64,000 nt of DNA from Burkholderia territorii (GCF_902833055.1 NZ_CADFEJ010000001.1:434001-498000); one strand, 5' to 3'; shown: positions 45,680-54,910, numbered from the stretch's first letter. Program-made: numbers and translations. Notes: generated by a model not told the origin, from the sequence alone.

Positions 45680-47245
45680 TCAGAAGTGGTAGGTCGCCGT
45701 GGCGAGCACGTAGTCGCGATCGGCGAGCGGACGCGTGACGGGGTTCGGCGAACCGAGGAATTTCGCGTAGACGAGCGACAGCGACAGGTTGCTCAGGCGC
45801 GTGAACGTGACGCCGGCCGTCACGCGGTGATCGCCCTGGCCCGTCAGCGAGCCGAGCGCGCCGGCCAGCGGCGACGTGCCGGCCAGGTCGTGCGTGTACG
45901 TGAGCGGCACGTCGAGATCCCAGCCGTTGAACACGTTCTTGTAGCTGAGCGTCCAGGCCAGCTCGAGCGCGAGCGCGTTGCGCGAGTTCGCGAGGGTGGT
46001 CGAGCCGTCCACGGCCGAGATGCCGCCCGCGTGCACGTACGTGATTTCACCGACCAGCGATTGAGAATTCGCGAGGAAGCTCGGCCCGATCGAGTAGATG
46101 CCGGACAGGTTGAGCTGCGTGACGTTCGCGCGCGTTGCCTGCGCGCCGGTCGTCGTGTTGACGAGCACGGCCGCGCCCTGGCGGTATGACGCTTCGCCCG
46201 CGACGTTGACCGGACCGACCTGCGTCGAGAAGCTCGCGCCCGTCAGCTTGATGTTGTTGAAATAGGTCTGCCGGTACTGCAGCACCGGATAGAACGACGT
46301 GACGACGCTCGGGTTCATGTCGTTGTAATGCAGGTGATACACGCCGAGCTCGGTATCGCCGAACACGCGCACGCGTGCACCGATACCCCACTGGTTGCGG
46401 GCGCTCGGCTTGTCGTCGGCCCCGCGCGGAATGATCATCCCGCCCGGGCCGATGATGAACTGCGCGCCCGGGCCGACCACGTCCGAATAGCTCCAGTACG
46501 TGCCGGGCGCGGTCAGGCGGTTCTGCTGGAACGAGAACTGGTAGTAGCCGAGCAGGCTGAAGTTCGGCGTGATCTGCCACTGCGTCGAGATCTGCGGCAC
46601 GGGCAGCAGGATGTCCTTCACCTGAGCGCCCGCGACGTAGGACTTGGTCGCATCGGCCGGCCCTTGCGCGCCCGCGATGTTCGGGAAGAACAGGCTTTCG
46701 CCCCACGCGACCACCTGGTCGCCGACCTTGACGTTCAGGCTCGTCGCGCCGATCTTGAAGGTGTTGTACGCGTAGGCGGCGAGCAGCGTCGTGTGGCCGC
46801 CCGACCAGTAGCGCGCATCGCTCGTGAAGTTGTTGTACTGGCCGGACTGGTTCACGGTGCCCGGCGCGTCGTTGTAGTTCGGGCGGTGATACGCCTGGTC
46901 GTAGAACGTGCTCGCGCGGACGAACACGCCCCAGTCGTCGTGCTTCAGGTTCACTTCGCCGAGCAGGCTGACCTGGTTTTCGATCAGCTTGTTCTTCGCG
47001 AAGTTTCGGTCGCCGTCGTCGCCATTGATGTTCGCGGGCGTCAGCAGATTGCCGCTCGGCGCGCGCGTGCGCATGCCGAGGCCGTAACTCAGCGTGAACG
47101 TGTAGTCCAGCGTCGTGTCGGCGCCCAGCTCGATCGTGCTGCCTGCGTGCGCGTCGGGAACGGCGCACGTCAGCAGCGCGGCGGCCAGCGTCGACAGCGT
47201 GGCGGTGGCCTGCTTGCCGGTACGGCGCGAAATCCGTTGATGCAT
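45680..47245 (-). CDS. DUF1302 outer-membrane porin-like protein
   Basis: A 521-residue secreted barrel. The signal peptide (basic start, ALLTCAVPDAHA end) is cleaved near residue 34. The body is rich in alternating strands with aromatic ends and finishes DYVLATATYHF, a Bam-recognised terminal strand. Segments such as GDQVVAWGESLFFPN and NQWGIGARVRVFGDTELG are typical of DUF1302. Family members are found with DUF1329 and MMPL pumps in hydrophobic-compound clusters. A role as steroid channel is inferred. RBS GAGGAG precedes the ATG at 47245. Confidence 0.85.
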   Translation of the reverse strand: MHQRISRRTGKQATATLSTLAAALLTCAVPDAHAGSTIELGADTTLDYTFTLSYGLGMRTRAPSGNLLTPANINGDDGDRNFAKNKLIENQVSLLGEVNLKHDDWGVFVRASTFYDQAYHRPNYNDAPGTVNQSGQYNNFTSDARYWSGGHTTLLAAYAYNTFKIGATSLNVKVGDQVVAWGESLFFPNIAGAQGPADATKSYVAGAQVKDILLPVPQISTQWQITPNFSLLGYYQFSFQQNRLTAPGTYWSYSDVVGPGAQFIIGPGGMIIPRGADDKPSARNQWGIGARVRVFGDTELGVYHLHYNDMNPSVVTSFYPVLQYRQTYFNNIKLTGASFSTQVGPVNVAGEASYRQGAAVLVNTTTGAQATRANVTQLNLSGIYSIGPSFLANSQSLVGEITYVHAGGISAVDGSTTLANSRNALALELAWTLSYKNVFNGWDLDVPLTYTHDLAGTSPLAGALGSLTGQGDHRVTAGVTFTRLSNLSLSLVYAKFLGSPNPVTRPLADRDYVLATATYHF

Positions 47246-47320
47246 GGTGTCTCCTCTGGGGTATCGACGACGGTCGACTGTGGTTGTCGTGAGAGGCAGA
47301 GTAGGGAGATCGCGGTAGCA

Positions 47321-47352
47321 GGGAATCGTCAAAATGAACTAGATGACTTCCC
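47321..47352 (-). promoter_or_regulatory. Candidate operator/promoter of DUF1302-DUF1329-hsaEGF
   Basis: The 166-base gap upstream of the DUF1302 gene contains an imperfect inverted repeat, GGGAATCGTC (47321-47330) and GATGACTTCCC (47342-47352). On the minus strand TTGACG (47332-47327) could serve as -35 but lacks a convincing -10 at normal spacing, as at activated promoters. The evidence is by eye only. Confidence 0.3.
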
Positions 47353-47411
47353 TAGGACTGGAAACGATCGGCGTGCGTCGGCGTGCCATCGAGCGTCGCC
47401 GGTCGCGCGCG

Positions 47412-48191
47412 TCAGTGTGGCTCCGTTCGCGCTGCCGCGAGGAACGCCGGCCGTTCGCCGCCGCCGTCGAGCCGCAGGTTCGCGCCGGACGTGTACGACG
47501 CGTCGGGCGACGCGAGGAACAGGCACGCCGACGCGACGTCGTCGGGTGTCGCGAGCCGTCCGGCGGGAATCGTCGCGCGGATCGCGTCGAGCGCGGCATC
47601 GTCGCCGTAATGACCTTCGGTCGCGGATTCCGTCTGCACGAGGCTCGGGCTGATCGCGCATACGCGCACGCGCGGCGCCCATTCGACCGCGAGTGACGTG
47701 ACGGCATTGACGAGGCCCGCCTTCGCGGCGCCGTAGGCGGCGGTGCCCGGCGAGGGCCGCGACGCGCTGACACTCGCGATGAACAGCATCACGCCGCCGT
47801 GCGGCTGCGGCTGCATGATCGCGTTCACGCGCTGCGCGAGCTGCAGCGGCGCGATCAGGTTGAGTCGCACGATCGATTCGGTGAAGCGCGGCGACGCGTC
47901 GGCCGCGAGCACGAACGGCGAGCCGCCCGCGTTGTTGACCAACACGTCGAGGCAGCCGGTGGCATCGCGGATCGTCGCGAGCATCGCGTCGACCTGCTCG
48001 ATGTCGCGCAGGTCGGCCGCGACGAAAGTGGCCGTGCGCCCGCCGCCCGAAGGCGGCGTGTCGGGTGCGCTGCGCCCGCACACGAACACGCGCGCACCCG
48101 CCGCGAGAAACCGCTCGGCGATGCGCCGCCCGATGCCCTTGGTGCCGCCCGTCACGAGCACCGTCCTGCCGCTGTAGTCGAATCCGTTCAT
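47412..48191 (-). CDS. Short-chain dehydrogenase (Rv3549c-like)
   Basis: A 259-residue classical [55 protein letters not shown] (Ser, Tyr, Lys) and SYTSGANLRLDGGGERPA. Size and order are those of mycobacterial Rv3549c, a KstR2-regulon SDR, but SDRs are hard to assign by eye. It could be a hydroxysteroid or hydroxyacyl-CoA dehydrogenase. It is divergent from hsaD across 138 bases and precedes DUF1302 in the same direction. Start ATG follows GGAGGC. Confidence 0.8.
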   Translation of the reverse strand: MNGFDYSGRTVLVTGGTKGIGRRIAERFLAAGARVFVCGRSAPDTPPSGGGRTATFVAADLRDIEQVDAMLATIRDATGCLDVLVNNAGGSPFVLAADASPRFTESIVRLNLIAPLQLAQRVNAIMQPQPHGGVMLFIASVSASRPSPGTAAYGAAKAGLVNAVTSLAVEWAPRVRVCAISPSLVQTESATEGHYGDDAALDAIRATIPAGRLATPDDVASACLFLASPDASYTSGANLRLDGGGERPAFLAAARTEPH

Positions 48192-48329
48192 CGTCTGCCT
48201 CCGTTTCGGTGGCCCGATGATAGGAACAAGCGCGCGCAGCTTCGTAGTCTGAAAGGATGATGCCGGCCGGCGCCCGCGGCGCAATCATCGTGGCAGGCAT
48301 CCATCGACCGACGAAGGAGACAACCCGCG

Positions 48330-49175
48330 ATGACGACCCTCACGACGCCGCCGGCCGGCATCTTCACCGACGTACCGGGCGGCTTGCGCCTGCATCATTT
48401 CGAGGCGGGCGAAGGCCGCCCGGTCGTGTTCATCCACGGCAGCGGCCCGGGCGCAAGCGGCTTTAGCAACTTCAAGCACAACTACCCGGCATTCGCGGCC
48501 GCCGGCCATCGCGCGATCGTCGTCGACCTTCCCGGCTACGGGCAGTCGTCGAAGCCGTCCGACGTCGCTTACACGCTCGACTTCTTCGTCGGCGCGCTGC
48601 ATGCGCAGCTGTCCGCGCTCGGCATCGGGCCGGCCGTGCTGCTCGGCAACTCGCTCGGCGGCGCGATCGCGCTGAAATACGCGCTCGATTACCCGGATGA
48701 AGTCGACGCGCTGATCATGATGGCCCCGGGCGGCGTCGAGGATCGCGACACCTATTTCCGGATGGAAGGGATCCAGCGGATGGTGCAGCTGTTCACCAAT
48801 CGCCAGATGAATGACGACACCATGCGCGAGCTGCTGACGCTGCTGGTTCACGACCCGGCGATCGTCACCGACGCGCTCGTCGCCGAGCGGATGAAGGTCT
48901 GCGTCGAGCAGCCGACCGAAGTGCTGTCGACGATGAGCGTGCCGAACCTGACGGGCGCGCTCGGCGACCTGCGCTGCCCGGTGCTCGGTTTCTGGGGCAC
49001 CGACGATCGCTTCAATCCGGTCGGCGGCGCGCTGACGTTCCTCGAACGCTGTCGCGACGCGCGCTTCGTGCTGCTGAACCGCTGCGGCCACTGGGTCATG
49101 GTCGAGCACGCCGCATATTTCAATCGCGAATGCGTCGACTTCCTCGCGGCACCTGCCGCCCCCGCCACGCGATAA
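48330..49175 (+). CDS. hsaD: HsaD-like meta-cleavage product hydrolase (4,9-DSHA hydrolase)
   Basis: A 281-residue alpha/beta hydrolase. The oxyanion-hole [16 protein letters not shown] loop, nucleophile Ser108 in GNSLGG, Asp226 in GTDDRFNP and His254 in CGHWVMVEH make a complete triad. It hydrolyses the C-C bond of 4,9-DSHA, the HsaC product, into 2-hydroxy-hexadienoate and the C/D-ring acid DOHNAA (HIP). ATG at 48330 follows AAGGAGA. It is far from hsaC but within the same locus, and heads an operon with an SDR and etfBA. BphD-type hydrolases are close relatives. Confidence 0.9.
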   Translation: MTTLTTPPAGIFTDVPGGLRLHHFEAGEGRPVVFIHGSGPGASGFSNFKHNYPAFAAAGHRAIVVDLPGYGQSSKPSDVAYTLDFFVGALHAQLSALGIGPAVLLGNSLGGAIALKYALDYPDEVDALIMMAPGGVEDRDTYFRMEGIQRMVQLFTNRQMNDDTMRELLTLLVHDPAIVTDALVAERMKVCVEQPTEVLSTMSVPNLTGALGDLRCPVLGFWGTDDRFNPVGGALTFLERCRDARFVLLNRCGHWVMVEHAAYFNRECVDFLAAPAAPATR

Positions 49176-49237
49176 TTCCCGATGCCCTTCACGTCCGGCC
49201 CGTTCGAGGCCGGTTCGCCTGATTACACGGAGACACA

Positions 49238-50026
49238 ATGAAACTGATCGAAGAGCTGTTCGACCTGCGCGGCAAGGTGGCCGCAATCACCGGCGGCGCG
49301 CGCGGCATCGGCGCGGAAACGGCACGCACGCTGGCGGCGGCCGGCGCGAGCGTCGCGATCCTCGACGTGCTGTCGCAACCGGCGCAAGTGCTCGTCGAGG
49401 AGATCCGCGCGCAGGGCGGGCAGGCCGCGTTCTGGTCGCTCGACGTGACGCACGAGGCCGATGTGGCACGCGTGTTCGGCGAGATCGTCGCGCGCTTCGG
49501 GCGCCTCGACGTGCTCGTGAACAACGCGGGCATCGAAGGGCACAACGTGCCGACGCACGAACTCACGCTCGCGCAATGGCAGCGCGTGCAGGACGTGAAC
49601 GTCAACGGCGTGTTCCTGTGCACGCGCGCCGCGATTCCGCACATCGAGGCGGCCGGCGGCGGCTCGATCGTGAACCTGTCGTCGATGTACGGGATCGTCG
49701 GCGGCCCCGACGTCCCCGCGTATCACGCATCGAAGGCGGCGGTGCGGATGATGGCGAAGGTCGATGCGATGCTGTATGCGGCGAAGAACATCCGCGCGAA
49801 TTCGGTGCATCCGGGCTACATCCGCACGCCGATGCTCGAGGATGCATTCCGGCAGATGGGCCAGGATCCGGATCGTGCGTTCGAGTACATGCAGACGCAC
49901 GTGCCGATGGCGAAGATCGGCAGCCCGCGCGACATCGCGGCGGGCATCCTGTATCTCGTGTCGCCGGCGGGACGCTACGTGACGGGGGCGGAGCTTGTGA
50001 TCGACGGCGGATACACCGCGCGCTGA
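49238..50026 (+). CDS. Short-chain dehydrogenase, hydroxysteroid-dehydrogenase-like
   Basis: A 262-residue NAD-type [29 protein letters not shown] (Asp for NAD), [33 protein letters not shown] with full triad, [14 protein letters not shown], and [16 protein letters not shown]. It is a good candidate for the hydroxysteroid dehydrogenase that gives the 3-ketosteroid needed by KstD and KshAB. Specificity (3alpha, 3beta, 7 or 12) is not readable. It lies between hsaD and etfB. Confidence 0.8.
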   Translation: MKLIEELFDLRGKVAAITGGARGIGAETARTLAAAGASVAILDVLSQPAQVLVEEIRAQGGQAAFWSLDVTHEADVARVFGEIVARFGRLDVLVNNAGIEGHNVPTHELTLAQWQRVQDVNVNGVFLCTRAAIPHIEAAGGGSIVNLSSMYGIVGGPDVPAYHASKAAVRMMAKVDAMLYAAKNIRANSVHPGYIRTPMLEDAFRQMGQDPDRAFEYMQTHVPMAKIGSPRDIAAGILYLVSPAGRYVTGAELVIDGGYTAR

Positions 50027-50067
50027 TTGGCCGCGGCCGTAAAAAAAGCGAAACAGGAGACAGGCAG

Positions 50068-50817
50068 TTGAAAGCGCTCGTGGCAGTGAAGCGCGTGGTC
50101 GACGCGAACGTGAAGGTCGGCGTGAAGTCCGATCAATCCGGCGTCGACATCGCGAACGTGAAGATGTCGATGAACCCGTTCGACGAAATCGCGGTGGAAG
50201 AGGCCGTGCGATTGAAGGAGGCCGGCGTCGTGACGGAGGTGGTGGCCGTGTCGGTCGGTGTCGCGCAAGCGCAGGAAACGCTGCGCACGGCGCTGGCGAT
50301 CGGCGCGGATCGCGCGATCCTGGTCGAGTCGAACGACGGCGTCGAGCCGCTGGCCGTCGCGAAGATCCTCAAGGCGCTGGTCGACAAGGAGCAGCCGCAA
50401 CTCGTGATCCTCGGCAAGCAGGCGATCGACGACGATTCGAACCAGACGGGCCAGATGCTGGCTGCGCTGGCTGGCCTGCCGCAAGCGACGTTCGCGTCGA
50501 AGGTGACGATCGCTGATGGTCGTGCCACCGTTGCACGTGAAGTCGATGGAGGCGCGGAAACGCTGTCGCTTCAACTGCCCGCGGTTGTCACGACGGATCT
50601 GCGCCTGAACGAGCCGCGCTACGTGACGCTGCCGAACATCATGAAGGCGAAGAAGATGCCGCTGGAAATGGTGAAACCCGAAGACCTGGGCGTGGACGTT
50701 ACGCCGCGTCTGAAGACGCTGAAGGTGGCCGAGCCGCCGAAGCGCGCGGCCGGCGTGAAGGTGCCGGACGTGAAGACGCTGGTCGAGAAGCTGAAGACCG
50801 AAGCCAAGGTGCTGTAA
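50068..50817 (+). CDS. etfB: Electron-transfer flavoprotein beta subunit
   Basis: A 249-residue EtfB with the standard N-terminus [20 protein letters not shown], the AMP-binding stretch [16 protein letters not shown] and the C-terminal lock region [12 protein letters not shown]. It starts with TTG at 50068 behind CAGGAGA. EtfAB receive electrons from acyl-CoA dehydrogenases and pass them to ETF-quinone oxidoreductase. Linkage to four steroid dehydrogenase subunits implies a dedicated ETF, although Burkholderia also keeps a housekeeping copy elsewhere. Confidence 0.95.
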   Translation: MKALVAVKRVVDANVKVGVKSDQSGVDIANVKMSMNPFDEIAVEEAVRLKEAGVVTEVVAVSVGVAQAQETLRTALAIGADRAILVESNDGVEPLAVAKILKALVDKEQPQLVILGKQAIDDDSNQTGQMLAALAGLPQATFASKVTIADGRATVAREVDGGAETLSLQLPAVVTTDLRLNEPRYVTLPNIMKAKKMPLEMVKPEDLGVDVTPRLKTLKVAEPPKRAAGVKVPDVKTLVEKLKTEAKVL

Positions 50818-50832
50818 AGGGAGCGGAAAGAA

Positions 50833-51783
50833 ATGACGATTCTGGTGATTGCCGAGCACGATGCGGCATCGGCGGGCGGGGCGTCGCCGATCAAGGCGGC
50901 GACGTTGAATGCGGTGGCGGCTGCGCAGGCCATCGGCGGTGACATTCACGTGCTGGTCGCGGGGCACAACGCGCAGGGCGCGGCCGATGCGGCAGCAAAG
51001 ATCGCGGGTGTGTCGAAGGTGCTGCTGGCCGACGCGCCGCAGCTGGCCGAAGGCTTGGCGGAGAACATCGAAGCAACGGTGCTGACCATCGCCGAGAACT
51101 ACTCACACATCCTCGCCCCGGCAACGGCCTACGGCAAGAACGTCGCGCCGCGCATCGCCGCGAAGCTCGACGTCGCGCAGATTTCGGACATCACGGCGGT
51201 CGTATCGGCCGACACGTTCGAGCGCCCGATCTACGCGGGCAACGCGATCGCGACGGTGCAGTCGAGCGACCCGATCAAGGTCATCACGGTGCGCGCGACC
51301 GGTTTCGATCCGGTTGCGGCTGAAGGCGGCAGCGCATCGATCGAGAAGATCGAAGCAGCGGCCGATGCGGGGCTGTCGCAGTTCGTCAGCCGTGAAGTGA
51401 CGAAGCTGGACCGTCCGGAGCTGACCAGCGCGAGCATCATCGTGTCGGGCGGCCGCGGTCTGGGTAGCGGCGAAAACTACACGAAGGTGCTGGAGCCGCT
51501 GGCGGACAAGCTGTCGGCAGCGCTCGGCGCATCGCGCGCGGCCGTCGACGCAGGCTACGTGCCGAACGACTACCAGGTCGGCCAGACCGGCAAGATCGTT
51601 GCACCGCAGTTGTACATCGCGGTCGGCATCTCGGGCGCGATCCAGCATCTGGCCGGCATGAAGGATTCGCAGGTGATCGTCGCGATCAACAAGGATCCGG
51701 AAGCGCCGATCTTCAGCGTGGCCGACTACGGCGTGGTCGGCGATCTGTTCGCACTCGTCCCCGAAGCGGTCGCGGCGCTCTGA
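50833..51783 (+). CDS. etfA: Electron-transfer flavoprotein alpha subunit
   Basis: A 316-residue EtfA. The FAD-binding C-terminal domain shows [60 protein letters not shown] and [13 protein letters not shown]. The N-terminal domain binds no nucleotide but forms the EtfB contact. ATG at 50833 follows GGGAGCGGAAAG 6 bases upstream and comes 15 bases after etfB. Electron acceptor of both IpdE-type pairs is the expected role. Confidence 0.95.
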   Translation: MTILVIAEHDAASAGGASPIKAATLNAVAAAQAIGGDIHVLVAGHNAQGAADAAAKIAGVSKVLLADAPQLAEGLAENIEATVLTIAENYSHILAPATAYGKNVAPRIAAKLDVAQISDITAVVSADTFERPIYAGNAIATVQSSDPIKVITVRATGFDPVAAEGGSASIEKIEAAADAGLSQFVSREVTKLDRPELTSASIIVSGGRGLGSGENYTKVLEPLADKLSAALGASRAAVDAGYVPNDYQVGQTGKIVAPQLYIAVGISGAIQHLAGMKDSQVIVAINKDPEAPIFSVADYGVVGDLFALVPEAVAAL

Positions 51784-51786
51784 GCG

Positions 51787-52317
51787 ATGGCGCTGTTCGA
51801 ATTCAACGGCACGCGCCCGCGCATCGATCCGTCCGCGTACGTTCATCCGAGCGCGGTCGTGATCGGCGACGTGACGATCGGCGCGGGTTGCTACATCGGC
51901 CCGCATGCGAGCCTGCGCGGCGACTTCGGTGCAATCGTCGTCGAGGAGGGCAGCAACGTGCAGGACGGCTGCGTGCTGCACGTCGGCATCGGCGAGACAT
52001 GCCGGCTCGGCGTGAACAGCCACGTCGGCCATGGCGCGATCGTGCACGGCGCGACGCTCGAACCGGACACGATGATCGGGATGAACGCGGTCGTGATGGA
52101 TGGCGCGACGATCGGCGCGACGACGATCGTCGCGGCCTGCGCGTTCGTGAAGGCCGGCTACGACGTGCCGCGCGGCGTGCTGCTCGCGGGCGTGCCGGGG
52201 CGCGTGGTGCGGCGGTTGAGCGACGCGGAGATCGACGCGAAGGCGAACGGCACGCGGGTCTATCAGCAACTCGCGGCGGACTGCCTGCGGACGATGATGC
52301 AGATCGGCGACGCGTAA
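51787..52317 (+). CDS. Gamma-class carbonic anhydrase-like hexapeptide protein (PaaY/CaiE type)
   Basis: A 176-residue left-handed beta-helix. It has repeats like VVIGDVTIGAGCYIGPHASLRGDFGAIVVEEGSNVQDGCVLHV, with the zinc-site histidines in CVLHVG and SHVGHGAIVHG. PaaY and CaiE relatives follow CoA-thioester degradation operons; PaaY acts as a thioesterase that frees trapped CoA from dead-end products. Position 3 bases after etfA fits such a rescue function here, but activity is an inference. It ends the operon; 254 bases without an evident gene follow. Confidence 0.82.
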   Translation: MALFEFNGTRPRIDPSAYVHPSAVVIGDVTIGAGCYIGPHASLRGDFGAIVVEEGSNVQDGCVLHVGIGETCRLGVNSHVGHGAIVHGATLEPDTMIGMNAVVMDGATIGATTIVAACAFVKAGYDVPRGVLLAGVPGRVVRRLSDAEIDAKANGTRVYQQLAADCLRTMMQIGDA

Positions 52318-52571
52318 GCGATACGCGTCATCGCTCCGGCGGCGGATGCCTGGCGGTGGGAATCCGTCGTCGATTGCTCGAATGCCGCCGTGTGGCGAGC
52401 ACCCAACGAAGCCGTGCCGTCAGCGCGGCGCCAGCGGTTTTCTCCGGGTTTGTGCGGATGGCGATTCGCGTGCGTGCGTGCCGATCGTGACATTCACGCG
52501 GGATCGATTGCCTGATGCGGCGCCGTTGTCTTAAGATCGGCGTCAGACTATCCCTCCGCCTCCGGCGCCGA

Positions 52572-52820
52572 ATGAAAACGACCATACGCCTGCGCGTCGC
52601 CATCATCGCTTCGGCTTTTGCCGTCTATCACGTATTCATGCACATCCAGTGGGTCGCGAGCGGTTGCATCGAATTCCTCGGCAGCCGGCATTGCAGTTTC
52701 GAGAACACTGCGAATTTCGAGGGCATGATGGACTTCGACCTGCTCGTGACCTGCGCGTGGGTCGCGGGCGCGGTGATGGCGTGGCTCGCCGTCGCACGCG
52801 CGCCGAAGAAGTCCGGCTGA
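52572..52820 (+). CDS. Small membrane protein, unknown
   Basis: An 82-residue protein with two hydrophobic helices (RVAIIASAFAVYHVFMHIQWV; LLVTCAWVAGAVMAWLAVA) and a short loop holding two cysteines (GCIEFLGSRHC). The ATG at 52572 is chosen because the upstream extension is arginine-rich. No family is recognised. The reading frame has normal codon use. A 222-base gap without other features follows, so it stands alone. Confidence 0.5.
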   Translation: MKTTIRLRVAIIASAFAVYHVFMHIQWVASGCIEFLGSRHCSFENTANFEGMMDFDLLVTCAWVAGAVMAWLAVARAPKKSG

Positions 52821-53042
52821 GCGGCAGCCGGCGCGCACTCCGCACGGGCATCGTATAAAGGCTGAAGAATGTAGCGGCATGCACCGCACGGCCGCGCCGA
52901 ATTCGTCGGATCCGCGTCGTTGCACGCCGCCACTGGCGGCGTTTTCTTCGCGCGTTCGCACGCGTCGCGCGGCCTTTGCTTTCCCCTGTGCGCTGCACTA
53001 GATTCCAAGCATTACGTGCCAGCGACCGCGCGAGGTGAAGCC

Positions 53043-53687
53043 ATGACGCCGTGGGAAATTCAGGGAACCGAACTGATGAACTGCAATTGCTCATACGGTT
53101 GCCCCTGCCAGTTCAATTCGTTGCCGACGCACGGCAACTGCGAAGCGATGGGTGCGATTTCGATCGACAGCGGCCACTATGGCGACGTCATGCTCGATGG
53201 CGTGCGGATCGCGGTCGTGTTCCAGTGGCCGGGGCCGATCCACGAAGGCCACGGACGCTGCCAGCCGATCGTCGACGAGCGCGCGAGCCCGGCACAGTGC
53301 GACGCCGTGCTGAAGATCATGACCGGCCAGGACACGGATCCGTTCGCGACGATGTTCTCCGTGTTCGCGTCGACGCTCGAGCACGCATACGATCCGATCT
53401 TCGCGAAGATCGATTTCGACGTCGATGTCGATGCGCGGCGGGGCCGGATCAGCGTCGAAGGCGTGTTCGACGTCGTCGGCGAGCCGATCCGCAATCCGGT
53501 GACGGGCGCCGAGCATCGCGTGCGGATCGACCTGCCGCATGGCTTCGAATACGAGCTTGCCGAGATCGGCTCCGGCACCGGCCGGTCGCGTGGCCACATC
53601 GAGCTGGATCTCGAGCGGAGCTACGCGCAGTTCGCGCGGCTGCACCTGAACAATCACGGGCTGATCCGGCATCGCGTCGCGGCATGA
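53043..53687 (+). CDS. DUF1326 cysteine-motif protein
   Basis: A 214-residue DUF1326 protein. A dense cysteine cluster, CNCSYGCPCQFN, occurs at residues 14-25 and looks like a metal or redox site. The rest is beta-rich, with no signal peptide. It overlaps the DUF2182 gene by ATGA. No experimental role for DUF1326 is known to me. Context with a DUF2182 membrane protein and a CusF-like copper protein suggests metal handling; this is inference. Confidence 0.82.
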   Translation: MTPWEIQGTELMNCNCSYGCPCQFNSLPTHGNCEAMGAISIDSGHYGDVMLDGVRIAVVFQWPGPIHEGHGRCQPIVDERASPAQCDAVLKIMTGQDTDPFATMFSVFASTLEHAYDPIFAKIDFDVDVDARRGRISVEGVFDVVGEPIRNPVTGAEHRVRIDLPHGFEYELAEIGSGTGRSRGHIELDLERSYAQFARLHLNNHGLIRHRVAA

Positions 53688-54475
53688 CTCCGGTCGGCGA
53701 TTTTCTCGGGCGCGAGCGCGTCGTCACGCTGCTCGGCATGACCGCGCTCGTCGGCGCATGCTGGGTCTACCTGTGGACGGGCGCGGGCACCGGCATGTCC
53801 GCGCTGGACATGACGGCGCTCGCGCTGTTCCCGCATCGGCTCGCCGACGACATGGGCGCGATGGATCCATCGCTCGCGACCGTGATCCTGATGTGGTGGG
53901 TGATGATGATCGCGATGATGACGCCCGGCGCGGCGCCGCTCGTGCTGCTGTATCGGCGCGTGCTGCGGCATCGCGGTGCGCAGGCAGCCGGGGCTGCGTT
54001 CACGTCGACGTTTTTGCTGGCCGGCTATCTGGCCGCGTGGCTGGGGTTCTCGATCGCGGCGGCGGTGCTCCAGACGCTGCTGCAGCCTGCCGGGCTGATC
54101 TCCGGAATGATGCTGTGGTCGAAGAGCGCCGTGCTGTCCGCAATCGTCCTCGCACTGGCCGGCGCCTACCAGTTCTCGCCGTTCAAGCAGGCGTGCCTGC
54201 GGCAGTGCCGGTCGCCGGTCGGGTTTCTCACGACGTACTGGCGCCCGGGCGTCACGGGCAGCTTCCTGCTGGGCGTGCGGCACGGCGCGTATTGTGTGGG
54301 CTGCTGCTGGCTGCTGATGGCGCTGCTGTTCGTGGGCGGCGTGATGAACGTCGTGTGGATCGTCGCATTGTCGCTGTTCGTGCTCGTCGAAAAAGTGCTG
54401 CCGGGCGGCGAGCGCATCGGCCGCGCGCTGGGCGTCGTGCTGATCGCGTGGGCGGTCGCGACGTTGCTGGTGTAG
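53684..54475 (+). CDS. DUF2182 integral membrane protein
   Basis: A 263-residue polytopic protein with about seven hydrophobic segments. The family motif WWVMMIAMMTPGAAPLVLLY, with its string of methionines in a membrane helix, is present, plus SPFKQACLRQCRSP and HGAYCVGCCWLLM with paired cysteines facing one side. DUF2182 is annotated as predicted metal-binding. Met/Cys-lined helices would suit soft metals such as copper(I). The start overlaps DUF1326; CusF-like gene follows after 38 bases. Confidence 0.82.
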   Translation: MTPVGDFLGRERVVTLLGMTALVGACWVYLWTGAGTGMSALDMTALALFPHRLADDMGAMDPSLATVILMWWVMMIAMMTPGAAPLVLLYRRVLRHRGAQAAGAAFTSTFLLAGYLAAWLGFSIAAAVLQTLLQPAGLISGMMLWSKSAVLSAIVLALAGAYQFSPFKQACLRQCRSPVGFLTTYWRPGVTGSFLLGVRHGAYCVGCCWLLMALLFVGGVMNVVWIVALSLFVLVEKVLPGGERIGRALGVVLIAWAVATLLV

Positions 54476-54513
54476 CCGGCGCGCTCGTTACTGGCTGAAC
54501 GGGGAGTCGCTCG

Positions 54514-54861
54514 ATGGAGACCAGATGCCTCGCCATCGCCGTACTCGGCGCGATGGCTGTCGTTGCGATGCCGGTGCGCGCGGGCGAGAGCATGCCCGAC
54601 ATGAGCATGGGCGACATGAAGATGTCGGCGCAGGATTCGGAGCTGACCGATGCCGAAGTGAAACGGATCGATGCCGCGCACGGCATGGTGACGCTGAAGC
54701 ACGGCGCGCTCGAGAACGTCGGGATGGCGCCGATGACGATGGCGTTCAAGGCCCGTGACCGGGCGATGATCGAGTCGCTGCATGTGGGCGACAGGGTCAA
54801 GGTCCGGGTCGAGCGCGTGGCCGGCACGCTGACGATCGTGAAGCTCGTGCAACGACAGTAA
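54514..54861 (+). CDS. CusF-like periplasmic copper-binding protein
   Basis: A 115-residue exported protein: signal peptide to about residue 23 (MPVRAGE), a methionine-rich tail (MPDMSMGDMKM) and a CusF-type OB fold. His63, Met74 and Met76 align with CusF ligands His36, Met47 and Met49. Residue 71, where CusF has the cation-pi Trp44, is a methionine here. It would bind Cu(I) or Ag(I) and hand it over in the periplasm. It is the third gene of the DUF1326-DUF2182 unit. ATG at 54514 follows GGGGAG. Confidence 0.82.
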   Translation: METRCLAIAVLGAMAVVAMPVRAGESMPDMSMGDMKMSAQDSELTDAEVKRIDAAHGMVTLKHGALENVGMAPMTMAFKARDRAMIESLHVGDRVKVRVERVAGTLTIVKLVQRQ

Positions 54862-54910
54862 CGGCGGCGCAAGCGAGCGCTTTCCGCGCGACTGTCACGG
54901 GCAGGCAGCG

